Shown here piece by piece: positions 36,181 through 49,951 of a DNA stretch of 64,000 nucleotides; position 1 is the stretch's first letter, and every line of letters begins with the position of its first letter. The DNA is from Crassaminicella profunda. Its GTDB lineage: Bacteria; Bacillota; Clostridia; Peptostreptococcales; Thermotaleaceae. The notes below the pieces were generated by a model, which was not told where the DNA came from, did not search any database, and saw only the letters and a list, made by a program, of their open reading frames with translations. The DNA is taken from assembly GCF_019884785.1 (NCBI RefSeq), contig NZ_CP082326.1:2845355-2909354 (forward strand), written 5' to 3'. The translations under genes were made by a program, and so were the position numbers.

Positions 36181-37671
36181 TTACATTCCAAAAGTCGGGA
36201 ATAATACATGTGCAAAAAGCAACCCTGCAACACCGTAAATGACTACAAGTACCAGCCAACTAGGAATACATTTCTTCATAATTTCTCCCTCTTGCCCTAA
36301 AGTATCAACAGTTGCCGCTGCTGCAACAATATTATTAGGACAAATCATGTTACCAATAGCCCCTCCTACGTTTTGAGCAGAGAATAGCACAACCTTGTTT
36401 AAGCTTAATAATTCTGCTGCCTGCATGTGCATTGGTCCAAACATTACATTAGATCCCAGTCCAGTTCCTGCTATGAATGTACCAAGAGAACCAATTAATA
36501 CTGCAACTACCGGGTATCCACTTCCAGCTATATCTGCTAAACCTTGTGCAATAATATTAAGCATTCCTGTAGACTTCATAATATTTGCTACAGATAACAA
36601 TGCTCCCATTGAAATAAATGCTGGTATTACCTTTATTAAGCCTTCTTTTAAATAAGAAACGTAACCTTTCACATTATTTAATATAATCGATCCAATGAAA
36701 ACAATAATAAACATTACAACTGCAATCCAAACAACATATCCATATTTAGCCAATACCGCAAGTGGAAAAGAAAATCTAATGACAGGTAATGCAATGATTA
36801 AAATCAAGTAAGGTGCAAACGATTTCATCGTACTCGGAATTAAATCTTTCTCCTCTGGCGATAACTTTTCAGGAACGTATTTATATTCTTCCGGTGTCTG
36901 ATGCTTTGATACCTTTACATAAATAAGGCTTGCAATAATACCAATGGCTCCACATCCTAAACTTACAATTTCTGTTCCTATAAAATTTGAAATAACGAAG
37001 AAAGAAGCACCTAATACTGCTCCTATATATAACAAATAACCCCATAAGCCTTTGAAACCTTTTTTCCCAATTAATGCATAAATCATAATAATAGGAACTA
37101 CAAATGCACCAAGCATAGCAAGTCTACCTGAAATAGCTGTAACATCCTGCAATGCAATATGCTCTGCCACTACTGAATGACCAACAATAGTGGTTGCGCC
37201 TGCACCACCCCAAGAAGGTGCAATACCTGCTCCAAGCATACCTGCAATTGCTGCTGATAGTGGAGTAAATCCAATACCCACTAAAAATGGTGCACAAATT
37301 GCAGTTGGTGTACCTGCTCCTGCCGCTCCCTCAAGAAAAATACTAAAACAAAAACCAATCATAATTAAAAGAATTCTTTTATCGTCTGTTATACTTGCAA
37401 GTGCAATTTTGATTCCATCCATTGCCCTTGTTTTCTGAAGCATTACTAACATAGCGAAAGCAGCCCAAACAAGGAAAATTATTTTCCCCCCTGACATAAC
37501 ACCTTTCCATGTTTGAGTTACCAATTCACCTGTAACTGCATTGAAGCTAATAATACTTAAAATAATAGTAAATATAAGTGTAAAGGGGGATACGATTACT
37601 GCAGATTTTTTTAATACTATCATCCCTACTAAAACTACTACGATTGGTAATATTGCTAACAGCATCATCAT
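36181..37671 (-). CDS. LctP-family (lactate permease type) 2-hydroxy acid transporter
   Basis: Membrane protein of 496 residues with about 13 predicted helices, related to lactate/glycolate permeases (LctP/GlcA). Typical blocks are FLEGAAGAGTPTAICAPFLVGIG (written here only in part: FLEGAAGAGTPTAICAP) and the C-terminal FSAQNVGGAIGNMICPNNI. It probably imports the 2-hydroxy acid used by the adjacent enzymes; the exact substrate is inferred. ATG cluster behind GGAGAG. It is transcribed from its own sigma-54 promoter at 37795-37809 and separated from the enzyme operon by 268 bp holding the second promoter. Confidence 0.88.
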   Translation of the reverse strand: MMMLLAILPIVVVLVGMIVLKKSAVIVSPFTLIFTIILSIISFNAVTGELVTQTWKGVMSGGKIIFLVWAAFAMLVMLQKTRAMDGIKIALASITDDKRILLIMIGFCFSIFLEGAAGAGTPTAICAPFLVGIGFTPLSAAIAGMLGAGIAPSWGGAGATTIVGHSVVAEHIALQDVTAISGRLAMLGAFVVPIIMIYALIGKKGFKGLWGYLLYIGAVLGASFFVISNFIGTEIVSLGCGAIGIIASLIYVKVSKHQTPEEYKYVPEKLSPEEKDLIPSTMKSFAPYLILIIALPVIRFSFPLAVLAKYGYVVWIAVVMFIIVFIGSIILNNVKGYVSYLKEGLIKVIPAFISMGALLSVANIMKSTGMLNIIAQGLADIAGSGYPVVAVLIGSLGTFIAGTGLGSNVMFGPMHMQAAELLSLNKVVLFSAQNVGGAIGNMICPNNIVAAAATVDTLGQEGEIMKKCIPSWLVLVVIYGVAGLLFAHVLFPTFGM

Positions 37672-37794
37672 TTTCTCTCCTCCAATTAATAAGATTTGTA
37701 GTCAATTCCAACCTACTCTCCAGTAAATAAATTGACTACATACGACATAAATCTACTGAAAATCCACACCACTTTTCGCTATAATCATATTAGA

Positions 37795-37809
37795 GCAAAT
37801 ATCGTGCCA
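37795..37809 (-). promoter_or_regulatory. Sigma-54 promoter of the permease
   Basis: Minus strand reads TGGCACGATATTTGC, an exact match to the TGGCACG-N4-TTGC consensus, 124 bp before the permease start codon. Confidence 0.92.
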
Positions 37810-37874
37810 AGTTTTTCTCAATGTGCACCCCCTTTGAAATCAACCTTTTTAAAATAGACTGTGCCCCCCCTTGC

Positions 37875-37925
37875 AAAAACCACTTGCAAAATGCATGAAT
37901 ATTATGCATTTTGCAAGTGGTTTTT
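37875..37925. promoter_or_regulatory. Activator boxes as a perfect 22-bp inverted repeat upstream of the permease
   Basis: Arms 37875-37896 and 37904-37925 are exact inverted copies with a 7-base centre. Each holds CACTTGCAAAATGCAT, the same box as in the 36059-36096 pair. The nearer arm's box is 72 bp from the -24 element, the same geometry as at the other promoter. The A5/T5 ends would also allow it to fold as a terminator, but no gene ends here. Confidence 0.75.
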
Positions 37926-38108
37926 GTAACTAGACTATTTTTGCCAATTGTTATAATTTACATTCTAAAAATTATAGTAATCTATCATAAACTATGTTAT
38001 TATTTGTTATAATTAGATATAGATAGGCAAAAATTATCTTCACTTGAAAAGCAAGTAGCTCCTCATAACCTAAAAGTTATACTTGCTTATATTTTTAATT
38101 CACCTCAT

Positions 38109-38138
38109 ATAGACAACATTTTTTTTTATGTTGTCTAT
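38109..38138 (+). promoter_or_regulatory. Inverted repeat in the activator's 5' region
   Basis: An 11-bp inverted repeat (ATAGACAACAT with ATGTTGTCTAT) around an 8-base T loop, 28 bp before the activator start. Possible autoregulatory operator or leader hairpin. A second loose inverted repeat (AAGCAAGT with ACTTGCTT) lies at about 38049-38091. Confidence 0.4.
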
Positions 38139-38165
38139 GATTATTTGAGAAAGGCTGGGTGTTAA

Positions 38166-39809
38166 ATGAATAATATTTGCAATGATTTCTTAGATAAGCT
38201 ATATAATCCTGCAATTGTCTGCAATCATTCAGGCAAAATATTATATACAAATATCATACTAGACAATATCTTTAAATATATCCGTGTCAAAAAACCTAAA
38301 AACATTCAAAGTCTTGATCCTGATTTTGATTTTCAAAAGATAAAAAAGCACAAACCATTTATCCACACTCTTAAAATCAAGCATTTGAACTCTCGTGTAA
38401 CTATTTATTCCTTTAAAGATAATAATAATGAAACAAACATACTTTATCTCTTTGATAAATCTATTCTAGATAACCCAACTATTGATCAAGTAATTGAGCA
38501 TATTGATGAGGTTGTTGTGATTTTTAATGAATATGGGGTAATCGAAAAAATGAATCCACTCTGTGATGATATCCTTCCCTTTAGCCGCTCTGAAGTAATT
38601 GGAACCAGTATCTATGAAATTGCTAAAAAAGGTCTTGTAACTAACCCTATAATAATTGATATGTTAGAATCTAAGAAAAAACTATATAGAAATGTAACAT
38701 ATCCAAATGGTAAAGTAATTGCCTACACTGCTGTACCATTTTTTCGTTCTGACGGAGATTTAAAGGGAGGTGTATTAACAGGCAGAGATATTACCCGACT
38801 GATCAAGCTAGAAAACCAAATGAAATTCGATACTCCACAGCCAGAAACTACTGAATACATCAGCAAAAGTACAGTCATGGAAAATATTAAAAGAATTGTT
38901 ATTCGAGCTGCTTCTTCTGATTCTTCTATTTTTATTAACGGTGAATCCGGTGTGGGAAAGGAAATTATTGCAAAAACAATTTATCGTTACAGTCAGAGAA
39001 GAGGAAAACCTTTTGTCGCCATTAACTGCGGCGCAATCCCTACTGAACTTATGGAATCTAAATTTTTTGGTTATGAAGAAGGTGCTTTTACTGGTGCTAA
39101 AAAAGGTGGTAAAAAAGGCTTACTAGAGGAAGCAAATGTCGGAACCGTATTTCTAGATGAAATTGGTGAATTACCTATGGAAATGCAAAAGAAACTTCTG
39201 CGTGTAATACAAGAAAATACCCTTACAAGAGTAGGATCCCATACACCAATGCGTGTAGATATCAGATATATTAGTGCCACCAATATTCCCTATGACGAAT
39301 TACATGCCAATAAAAAATTTAGACAAGATTTATACTACCGACTCAGCGTCATTCCTGTAAAAATCCCTCCACTTAGAGATAGAAAAGAGGATATTCTACC
39401 GTTAATTGAATATTTTCTCAGATTTTATAACGAGAAGTATAATCGAGAATTGAAAATTTCTCCCACCGTCATGAATCTTCTTCACGAATATAATTGGCCG
39501 GGAAATATCCGAGAATTAAAAAATATGATAGAACGATTTGTAGTTCTCTCTACAAAAGATATAATTAGGGAGGATGAATTTAATATGCTCATTAATCTTG
39601 ATACTATCAATGAGTCACCCTCAGCTAATCAATCTTCAGTAATAATTAACGGCTATACAAATCTAAATGAGGTATACCGTGTAGTAGATCAAATTATGAT
39701 TTCAAAAGCTGTCCATAAATATGGTTCTATCAATAGAGCATCAAAAGAACTTGGAATAAACCAATCCACAATTCATAGAAAAATAAAAAACGGTCACATT
39801 CAACTGTAA
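38166..39809 (+). CDS. Sigma-54-dependent PAS-domain transcriptional activator
   Basis: Enhancer-binding protein of 547 residues. An N-terminal PAS-like segment (about 8-100) and a second PAS domain (about 108-215, DEVVVIFNEYGVIEKMN) should sense a signal. The AAA+ domain (about 230-465) has Walker A GESGVGKE (259-266), the sigma-54 contact loop GAFTGA (306-311) and Walker B VFLDEIGE (328-335). A Fis-type helix-turn-helix ends the protein (about 515-547, INRASKELGINQSTIHRKI). It diverges from the permease. The two sigma-54 promoters and shared boxes next door make it the likely pathway-specific activator. Ribosome binding site is weak (GGGTG). Confidence 0.93.
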   Translation: MNNICNDFLDKLYNPAIVCNHSGKILYTNIILDNIFKYIRVKKPKNIQSLDPDFDFQKIKKHKPFIHTLKIKHLNSRVTIYSFKDNNNETNILYLFDKSILDNPTIDQVIEHIDEVVVIFNEYGVIEKMNPLCDDILPFSRSEVIGTSIYEIAKKGLVTNPIIIDMLESKKKLYRNVTYPNGKVIAYTAVPFFRSDGDLKGGVLTGRDITRLIKLENQMKFDTPQPETTEYISKSTVMENIKRIVIRAASSDSSIFINGESGVGKEIIAKTIYRYSQRRGKPFVAINCGAIPTELMESKFFGYEEGAFTGAKKGGKKGLLEEANVGTVFLDEIGELPMEMQKKLLRVIQENTLTRVGSHTPMRVDIRYISATNIPYDELHANKKFRQDLYYRLSVIPVKIPPLRDRKEDILPLIEYFLRFYNEKYNRELKISPTVMNLLHEYNWPGNIRELKNMIERFVVLSTKDIIREDEFNMLINLDTINESPSANQSSVIINGYTNLNEVYRVVDQIMISKAVHKYGSINRASKELGINQSTIHRKIKNGHIQL

Positions 39810-39818
39810 AAAATACAT

Positions 39819-39850
39819 AAGGGCCATTGAATTTCTTCAATCTGCCCTTT
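39819..39850 (+). terminator. Terminator after the activator gene
   Basis: Stem AAGGGC/GCCCTT extended by ATTGAA/TTCAAT around a TTTC loop, then TTTTC. Ten bases past the stop. Confidence 0.8.
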
Positions 39851-40013
39851 TCTTATCATATATTTTCTCTACTGTATTTGTTAGATTATAAATATATCTC
39901 ATGGATTTTTCTGTGATATATTTACTGTTCTAATTTTGTCCAAAATTTATAATTACATTTTCTACTTTTTTCTATTATCATCCATCCTAATATATTCTTA
40001 ATTAAAAGAAAAA

Positions 40014-40040
40014 AGAAAGATGCATTTTATACATCCTTCT
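40014..40040 (-). terminator. Terminator after ligA
   Basis: Nine-bp stem (AGAAAGATG with CATCCTTCT, one G-U) with TTTCTTTTTTC following on the minus strand, close to the ligA stop. Confidence 0.7.
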
Positions 40041-40042
40041 TA

Positions 40043-45335
<5,293 letters not shown>

Positions 45336-45488
45336 AAAAACTCTCCTTTCATTTGTATATATTTCTTAAGTTTTTTTATCTATTTGTAGCTTCTATAGTG
45401 TCTATCTTAAAACTTCCATAACAAACAGTATATCATATTTTTTGTTCTTTCTGTAGGGGAAGTCGAACGTTTGTTTTGCATAAAAATA

Positions 45489-45527
45489 ACGCTAGGTTCT
45501 GTATATGAAATATACATTCTAGCGTTT
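45489..45527 (-). terminator. Terminator after EamA transporter 1 (first copy of a paired element)
   Basis: Hairpin with outer stem AACGCTAG/CTAGCGTT and inner stem TGTATAT/ATATACA, with TTATTTTTATG following on the minus strand. Nearly the same element occurs at 46640-46681. Confidence 0.75.
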
Positions 45528-45596
45528 CATCTTTATATGTTAAATTCCTAAGAAATCTTTTTATAATCAGCACGAAATTACCTCTTCAAACCTATA

Positions 45597-46481
45597 CTAT
45601 TTCATAGCTTGAGGGGTTTCTTTGTTCTTTCTCGTCACATACAATCCTATAAAAATAGTTATAGCTCCTATTAGCTGAACCCATCCAAAGGGTTCTTCTA
45701 AAACGATATATCCTGTAATAATAGCAAAAACAGGCTGAATATTGTTATATAAAGCTGTTTTCGTACTCCCTATTTTTTGTACTGCTAACACCCACAAAAC
45801 ATTACAAATACATACAGCAATGATCCCTGAATAAGCATTGCTAAGCCATCCTGCTAGAGGAATACTTATCCAATCCATAGCCATAATCTGAGGAGCTGAA
45901 ACCATTGTAAATAGAATGGCTGTAATGGTTACAATATAAGCCATTATCAAGGAATTATTATACTTTTGAGCCATGTCCTTTGAAAAAACTGTAAAATATC
46001 CATATGCAATTTGGGCTATAAGTATCAACATGCCACCCTTCATATGATTTATAGTAAATCCAAAGGTTTTATTAGACCCCATAATAATTAAAACAACTCC
46101 TACTACAGAAAGAATAATCCCCATGACCATTTTATGATTGATTTTTTCTATTCCTAGTAAACGATTGATCAAGGCTACCGTTATGGGTAATGTTCCCAAA
46201 ATCAAGGATGCATTTCCAGCAGTAGTCATATTTACACCGATTGTAAAGCATAGCTGAAAAATAAAAAATCCAAATAAACTTATTGTAAAGAGTCTTTTAA
46301 AATCCTTTGCTTCAATTTTCTCGTAAGAACCTGTGAATTTAACAATCATCCACGATGTTGCAACTGCAAAAAACATTCTTAAAGCATTATAAGGAACAGG
46401 TGGAATATGCACTAATCCTATTTTCATTATGGTAGGATTGATTCCCCAAAAAAATATTACTAATAGTAAAAGCCCTCTCAT
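45597..46481 (-). CDS. EamA-family (DMT) transporter, copy 1
   Basis: Inner-membrane protein of 294 residues with ten predicted helices in two EamA halves. Landmarks are the N-terminal WGINPTIMKIGLVHIPPVPY, the end-of-half-one ASLILGTLPITVALINR and the half-two QPVFAIITGYIVLEEPFGW. The family exports small metabolites or amino acids; the substrate is unknown. It is a close paralogue of the gene at 51337 and lies at the other end of the CRISPR/nuclease island. ATG behind GGATGGG. Confidence 0.88.
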   Translation of the reverse strand: MRGLLLLVIFFWGINPTIMKIGLVHIPPVPYNALRMFFAVATSWMIVKFTGSYEKIEAKDFKRLFTISLFGFFIFQLCFTIGVNMTTAGNASLILGTLPITVALINRLLGIEKINHKMVMGIILSVVGVVLIIMGSNKTFGFTINHMKGGMLILIAQIAYGYFTVFSKDMAQKYNNSLIMAYIVTITAILFTMVSAPQIMAMDWISIPLAGWLSNAYSGIIAVCICNVLWVLAVQKIGSTKTALYNNIQPVFAIITGYIVLEEPFGWVQLIGAITIFIGLYVTRKNKETPQAMK

Positions 46482-46639
46482 TTCCTACCCATCCTTTCTA
46501 ATATTTTTTCAGCTATTGGTTTTTGATCTTCATTCATCATCTTATGATTTGTTTCATTGTATACTATAGCTTCGTAGTTTGCAACAAACATCTATACCTA
46601 CTTCTATTCCCATTCAATAACATTTTTTTATATAAAAAT

Positions 46640-46681
46640 AACGCTAGCTTTTGTATGTGTTGAATACATATATCTAGCGTT
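46640..46681 (-). terminator. Terminator beyond the CRISPR array (second copy of the paired element)
   Basis: AACGCTAG/CTAGCGTT stem with TTATTTTTATA on the minus strand, 10 bp beyond the leader-distal repeat. Well placed to end the CRISPR transcript. Confidence 0.7.
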
Positions 46682-46691
46682 TTAATTCATT

Positions 46692-47034
46692 CTTTTGATT
46701 CCCAAAGGGAATTATATCTTTTTCTAATAATTCTATTGCAAACTTAAGATTAGGTGTTGATATTTTATTGTTTCAATTCCCAAAGGGAATTATATCTTTT
46801 TCTAATCTACCGTTTCGTTCCAGCAACCGCCATCAGCTTCCTTCAGTTTCAATTCCCAAAGGGAATTATATCTTTTTCTAATAAAGTTGAATTTTCTTTA
46901 AATGATTATCGAATAAGTCAGTTTCAATTCCCAAAGGGAATTATATCTTTTTCTAATGGCATAAGAAATACAATAGTGATAAATCCAAAATCAGAATGTT
47001 TCAATTCCCAAAGGGAATTATTTCTTCTTCTAAT
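46692..47034 (-). CRISPR. CRISPR array: five 37-bp repeats, four spacers
   Basis: Repeats at 46692-46728, 46770-46806, 46846-46882, 46921-46957 and 46998-47034; spacers of 41, 39, 38 and 40 bp. The middle three repeats are identical. In the transcribed orientation (minus) they contain AATTCCCTTTGGGAATT and end in ATTGAAAC, typical of type I-B and III systems. Repeat 46692 is decayed at its 3' end (ATCAAAAG), which marks the leader-distal end. Repeat 46998 differs at three positions in its 5' half. No cas gene is in the window. Confidence 0.95.
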
Positions 47035-47209
47035 AGCACCCCTCTACACCTATTGATTTTACTAGCCTAAACTCTCAGTTTGCGAGGGTCTACTTTTTTT
47101 GTTGTTTTTCACATACTCATCTTACCAGAAAAACCACATACAATCAAGTATTTTCAACAATCGAGCGTCTCCCGTGTTTTTGACTACGCAAAGACCCTCG
47201 CAAAATGTA
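47035..47209 (-). promoter_or_regulatory. CRISPR leader region with a 12-bp inverted repeat
   Basis: AT-rich, non-coding, upstream of the first repeat on the minus strand. It contains TTTGCGAGGGTC (47079-47090) and its exact inverted copy GACCCTCGCAAA (47193-47204), with 102 bp between. They may mark the ends of the leader or bind an adaptation factor; this is inferred from position only. Confidence 0.5.
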
Positions 47210-48049
47210 TTATTTTATAGCTTCTATTTCTTCCTTACTTAGTCCTGTTGCTTTTGATATGATTTCTATTTCTACGTTCATTGCCAGTAAGTTTTTTGCT
47301 GTATTTATAATTCCTTCATTTATTCCTTCTTCACGTCCTTTATTTTCTGCTGTTTTGATTTCTGCTTTTCTTATTCTCATGGCTTTTAGTTCGTTTTCAT
47401 ACATTTCTCTTTCTTCATTATTTAGACTCATAACATCTAATTTTTCTGTTGCTTTCTTAACCGCCATATCCTGTGCTAGTTCTTTTGGTATAGTGTCTTT
47501 GTCAAATTCATAAGCTTTACTCAAGAAAGCTGTCCAGCGATCTAGTGCTGTTTTGATTTCTCCATAGTCTTTTTTGAATTTTGATATCTCTATGAAATGA
47601 ATTTGAAGTAGATCTGTTAGTTTTTCTTTGCTTTTTTCATTATAGATTCTATATATATTGTGATAATCTTCTTCTTTTAGAAAATCAAAATCTAGTATAT
47701 TAATCCCTATTGTCTTTTTTAATAAATCAAAATCTTCTCCACTCTCTATCTGATCTGAATATACCTTAGCCCAATAATATAATGCTCGTTTGTCATAAAA
47801 GCTTTGTTCTGCAATTTGCATTTCTATATCGTACCATATGTTTTTTTCATCTACTGCTTTTATGTCTAATATACTCATCTTTCCATTTCTATAGTTGGCT
47901 AGATTATATGGATTTTTCAGTTCTATATCTACAATTTGTTCATCTTTTGATAATACAGAATTGATAAAAGCAATCAGTATATCTTTGTTTTCTTCACTTC
48001 CAAATAATTTTTTGAAAACGAAATCTACTTTTGGGTTAAGTCTGCCCAT
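47210..48049 (-). CDS. Rpn-family PD-(D/E)XK nuclease/transposase-like protein
   Basis: 279 residues, starting MGRLNPKVDFVFKKLFG, the standard opening of the Rpn (recombination-promoting nuclease, PDDEXK_2) family. The nuclease core is ILDIKAVDEKNIWYDIEMQI: the Asp and the E-x-Q in place of E-x-K, which is usual in this family. The C-terminal tail (GREEGINEGI, then KATGLSKEEIEAIK) is the variable helical end. Rpn proteins cut DNA and have been linked to horizontal transfer and, in some cases, phage defence. ATG behind AAGGAG; it follows the HEPN-like gene by 46 bp in the same direction and may share its transcript. Confidence 0.88.
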   Translation of the reverse strand: MGRLNPKVDFVFKKLFGSEENKDILIAFINSVLSKDEQIVDIELKNPYNLANYRNGKMSILDIKAVDEKNIWYDIEMQIAEQSFYDKRALYYWAKVYSDQIESGEDFDLLKKTIGINILDFDFLKEEDYHNIYRIYNEKSKEKLTDLLQIHFIEISKFKKDYGEIKTALDRWTAFLSKAYEFDKDTIPKELAQDMAVKKATEKLDVMSLNNEEREMYENELKAMRIRKAEIKTAENKGREEGINEGIINTAKNLLAMNVEIEIISKATGLSKEEIEAIK

Positions 48050-48095
48050 AGTATTTTTCTCCTTTTAAAAAAATTTATTGTAATCATTTTATTAA

Positions 48096-49886
48096 TCAGC
48101 CTATAAACAAATACTGTGGTTTACAAATATCTATAGTTGAAGATTTTTCATTTTCTAATATATTTAAATACTCATTGTACGTATAATCAATAGAATTTAA
48201 TATTTCCCCTATGGTTAAATATGGATTTTTATTCTTATAATACACAATTACACCAAGTAAACTATTGTTATAATTATATAATCTTAAAGATTTATAATCC
48301 ATATTTGCCATAGTTCTCTTTCCAGAATGTATTAAAACATTCCTTGCCCTATAAATTCTCACCAAATCATAGTATACTTCATCATGTTTGTTTTTAATAT
48401 ATTTCTTCCTGTATTTAACATCAGTTAGCAACTTTCCTATTTCACCTATATTTCTTTTAAGCACATCATTGAATTCAAATTCATCCAATAATGATTTACC
48501 TTTTTTTAGAATAAACTGAACAAGATTATTCAAATCATAATAATAATCATCATCTACTCTTTTACATTCTTTTATAAATTCTTCCACAATATCGATTTCA
48601 TTACCTTTATAACAAAACAATCTACTCCAAAATACATTTAACTTATCTTTTATTGCATATAAACAAATTATTTTAGGAACTACCTCTTTTACTTTAGATA
48701 TAATACTTACACCCTCATGAAATGTTAAAGAATATTCTAAAACTGACCACAAATTTATGAGTCTATTTTCCTTAAGTTGATCTTTTTGACCTTTTACTAT
48801 GTTTATAGCTCTTTGAATATTAGCTATTTCATCTGATTTTATCAAAGTATTATATGCACTATCTCTATGCATTATAAAATCTTCTATATCTTGTCGTTCT
48901 CTATTTTCTATATTTGAAAATAATATTTTATTATCATATGACTGTATGCGTAATTTAGTATAATTACCCTCAGTCAACTTAACAATGCACTTATCTTTCA
49001 AAATTATTTTATCATTTGCTAATAAATAATTTATCATTTGAAAATATGAATCAAAAGCATTGACAATCACTTCTAATCCTTTATATATATCCATTGCATT
49101 CATTTCAATTCTAAAAATATCATCTTCCTTAGTATGTTGAATGTAATTTTTAACGTTTTTGTCATTTTCTTTATTTATTAATACTAATTTTCCATATTCT
49201 TCTTTAACTAACTTTATATTATAATCAATAAGCTGTTCTTCTTTAATCTTCTTATTTTTATCAAATACGCTCAAATAATATATATATCTATCTTTTCCCT
49301 TTTTTAATTTTTGAAATTCACCAATAATATTATCTATATTTTTATCATTAATTTCTTGACGCCCAACATTTTCATTATACCAAACATCAAGGTATTTTAA
49401 CGAATATCCATCATATAATAATTCACTAATTAAAGCTTCTATCACTTTATCAATTTCAATATATTTATCTGACTGCATAGCTATATTAATTAGATGAGCA
49501 TATATATTGTCTTTATTGAATTTTTTGACTAGCGATTTGCAGATTTTGTATATTTTTGTATATTTCAGAATCTTGTTTTGATCTCCTTTATCACTTAAAT
49601 GTTCAATTTGATCAGTCAAAATTTTAATTTCTATTTTATAAATACCTTTTTCGAAAAAAATACTATTTTCACAAAAAAACTTTAATGCTTTTAACAAATC
49701 ATTTCTAGCTCTCTCTAATTTTTCTTGTCCACTATTGTTATTGATTTCTTTATAAATTTCTATGTAATCGCATAAAATTTCTCTTATGCTTGGCATATAG
49801 TTTTGAGCTAATATTTTATTATCATTCATAACATATTTTTTGAACCCAAATATAAAATATTTTTTCGCCGAAAATTTTTTATCCAT
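48096..49886 (-). CDS. Large uncharacterised protein with C-terminal HEPN-like RNase motif
   Basis: 596 residues from the ATG at 49886 (GAGG upstream; the GTG at 49898 is less well placed). I do not recognise the whole. It is lysine- and isoleucine-rich, all helical in appearance, without membrane segments. Near the C-terminus DLVRIYRARNVLIHSGKR contains the R-x4-H motif (Arg515, His520) and the flanking RxxRN...H layout of Apea-type HEPN domains, RNases common in anti-phage and toxin systems. The N-terminal 450 residues show no familiar motif. The gene is more AT-rich than its neighbours, which suggests transfer. It sits beside a nuclease gene and a CRISPR array. Confidence 0.55.
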   Translation of the reverse strand: MDKKFSAKKYFIFGFKKYVMNDNKILAQNYMPSIREILCDYIEIYKEINNNSGQEKLERARNDLLKALKFFCENSIFFEKGIYKIEIKILTDQIEHLSDKGDQNKILKYTKIYKICKSLVKKFNKDNIYAHLINIAMQSDKYIEIDKVIEALISELLYDGYSLKYLDVWYNENVGRQEINDKNIDNIIGEFQKLKKGKDRYIYYLSVFDKNKKIKEEQLIDYNIKLVKEEYGKLVLINKENDKNVKNYIQHTKEDDIFRIEMNAMDIYKGLEVIVNAFDSYFQMINYLLANDKIILKDKCIVKLTEGNYTKLRIQSYDNKILFSNIENRERQDIEDFIMHRDSAYNTLIKSDEIANIQRAINIVKGQKDQLKENRLINLWSVLEYSLTFHEGVSIISKVKEVVPKIICLYAIKDKLNVFWSRLFCYKGNEIDIVEEFIKECKRVDDDYYYDLNNLVQFILKKGKSLLDEFEFNDVLKRNIGEIGKLLTDVKYRKKYIKNKHDEVYYDLVRIYRARNVLIHSGKRTMANMDYKSLRLYNYNNSLLGVIVYYKNKNPYLTIGEILNSIDYTYNEYLNILENEKSSTIDICKPQYLFIG

Positions 49887-49917
49887 ATCATACCTCACAA
49901 TCTCATCTGTTTCTCTC

Positions 49918-49945
49918 TTGACATAATCATAACATATGTTATAAT
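49918..49945 (+). promoter_or_regulatory. Plus-strand promoter with an embedded palindrome
   Basis: TTGACA (49918-49923), 16-bp spacer, TATAAT (49940-49945): both hexamers are perfect consensus. The palindrome ATAACATATGTTAT (49929-49942) lies in the spacer and -10, a typical operator position. No plus-strand gene follows, but a long hairpin does (50041-50099). It also overlaps the 5' region of the divergent HEPN-like gene. Confidence 0.6.
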
Positions 49946-49951
49946 TAGTTT

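Noticed and set aside
37875-37925. Perfect inverted repeat as a rho-independent terminator
   Set aside because: No gene ends nearby on either strand, and each arm contains the activator box found at the other sigma-54 promoter, so a regulatory site is more likely.
46754-47056. 100-codon open frame across the CRISPR array
   Set aside because: It repeats the same residues once per CRISPR repeat, so it is an artefact of the repeats.
47210-48049. Insertion sequence around the Rpn gene
   Set aside because: No terminal inverted repeats or target duplications around this gene alone; the 12-bp inverted repeat lies wholly on one side.
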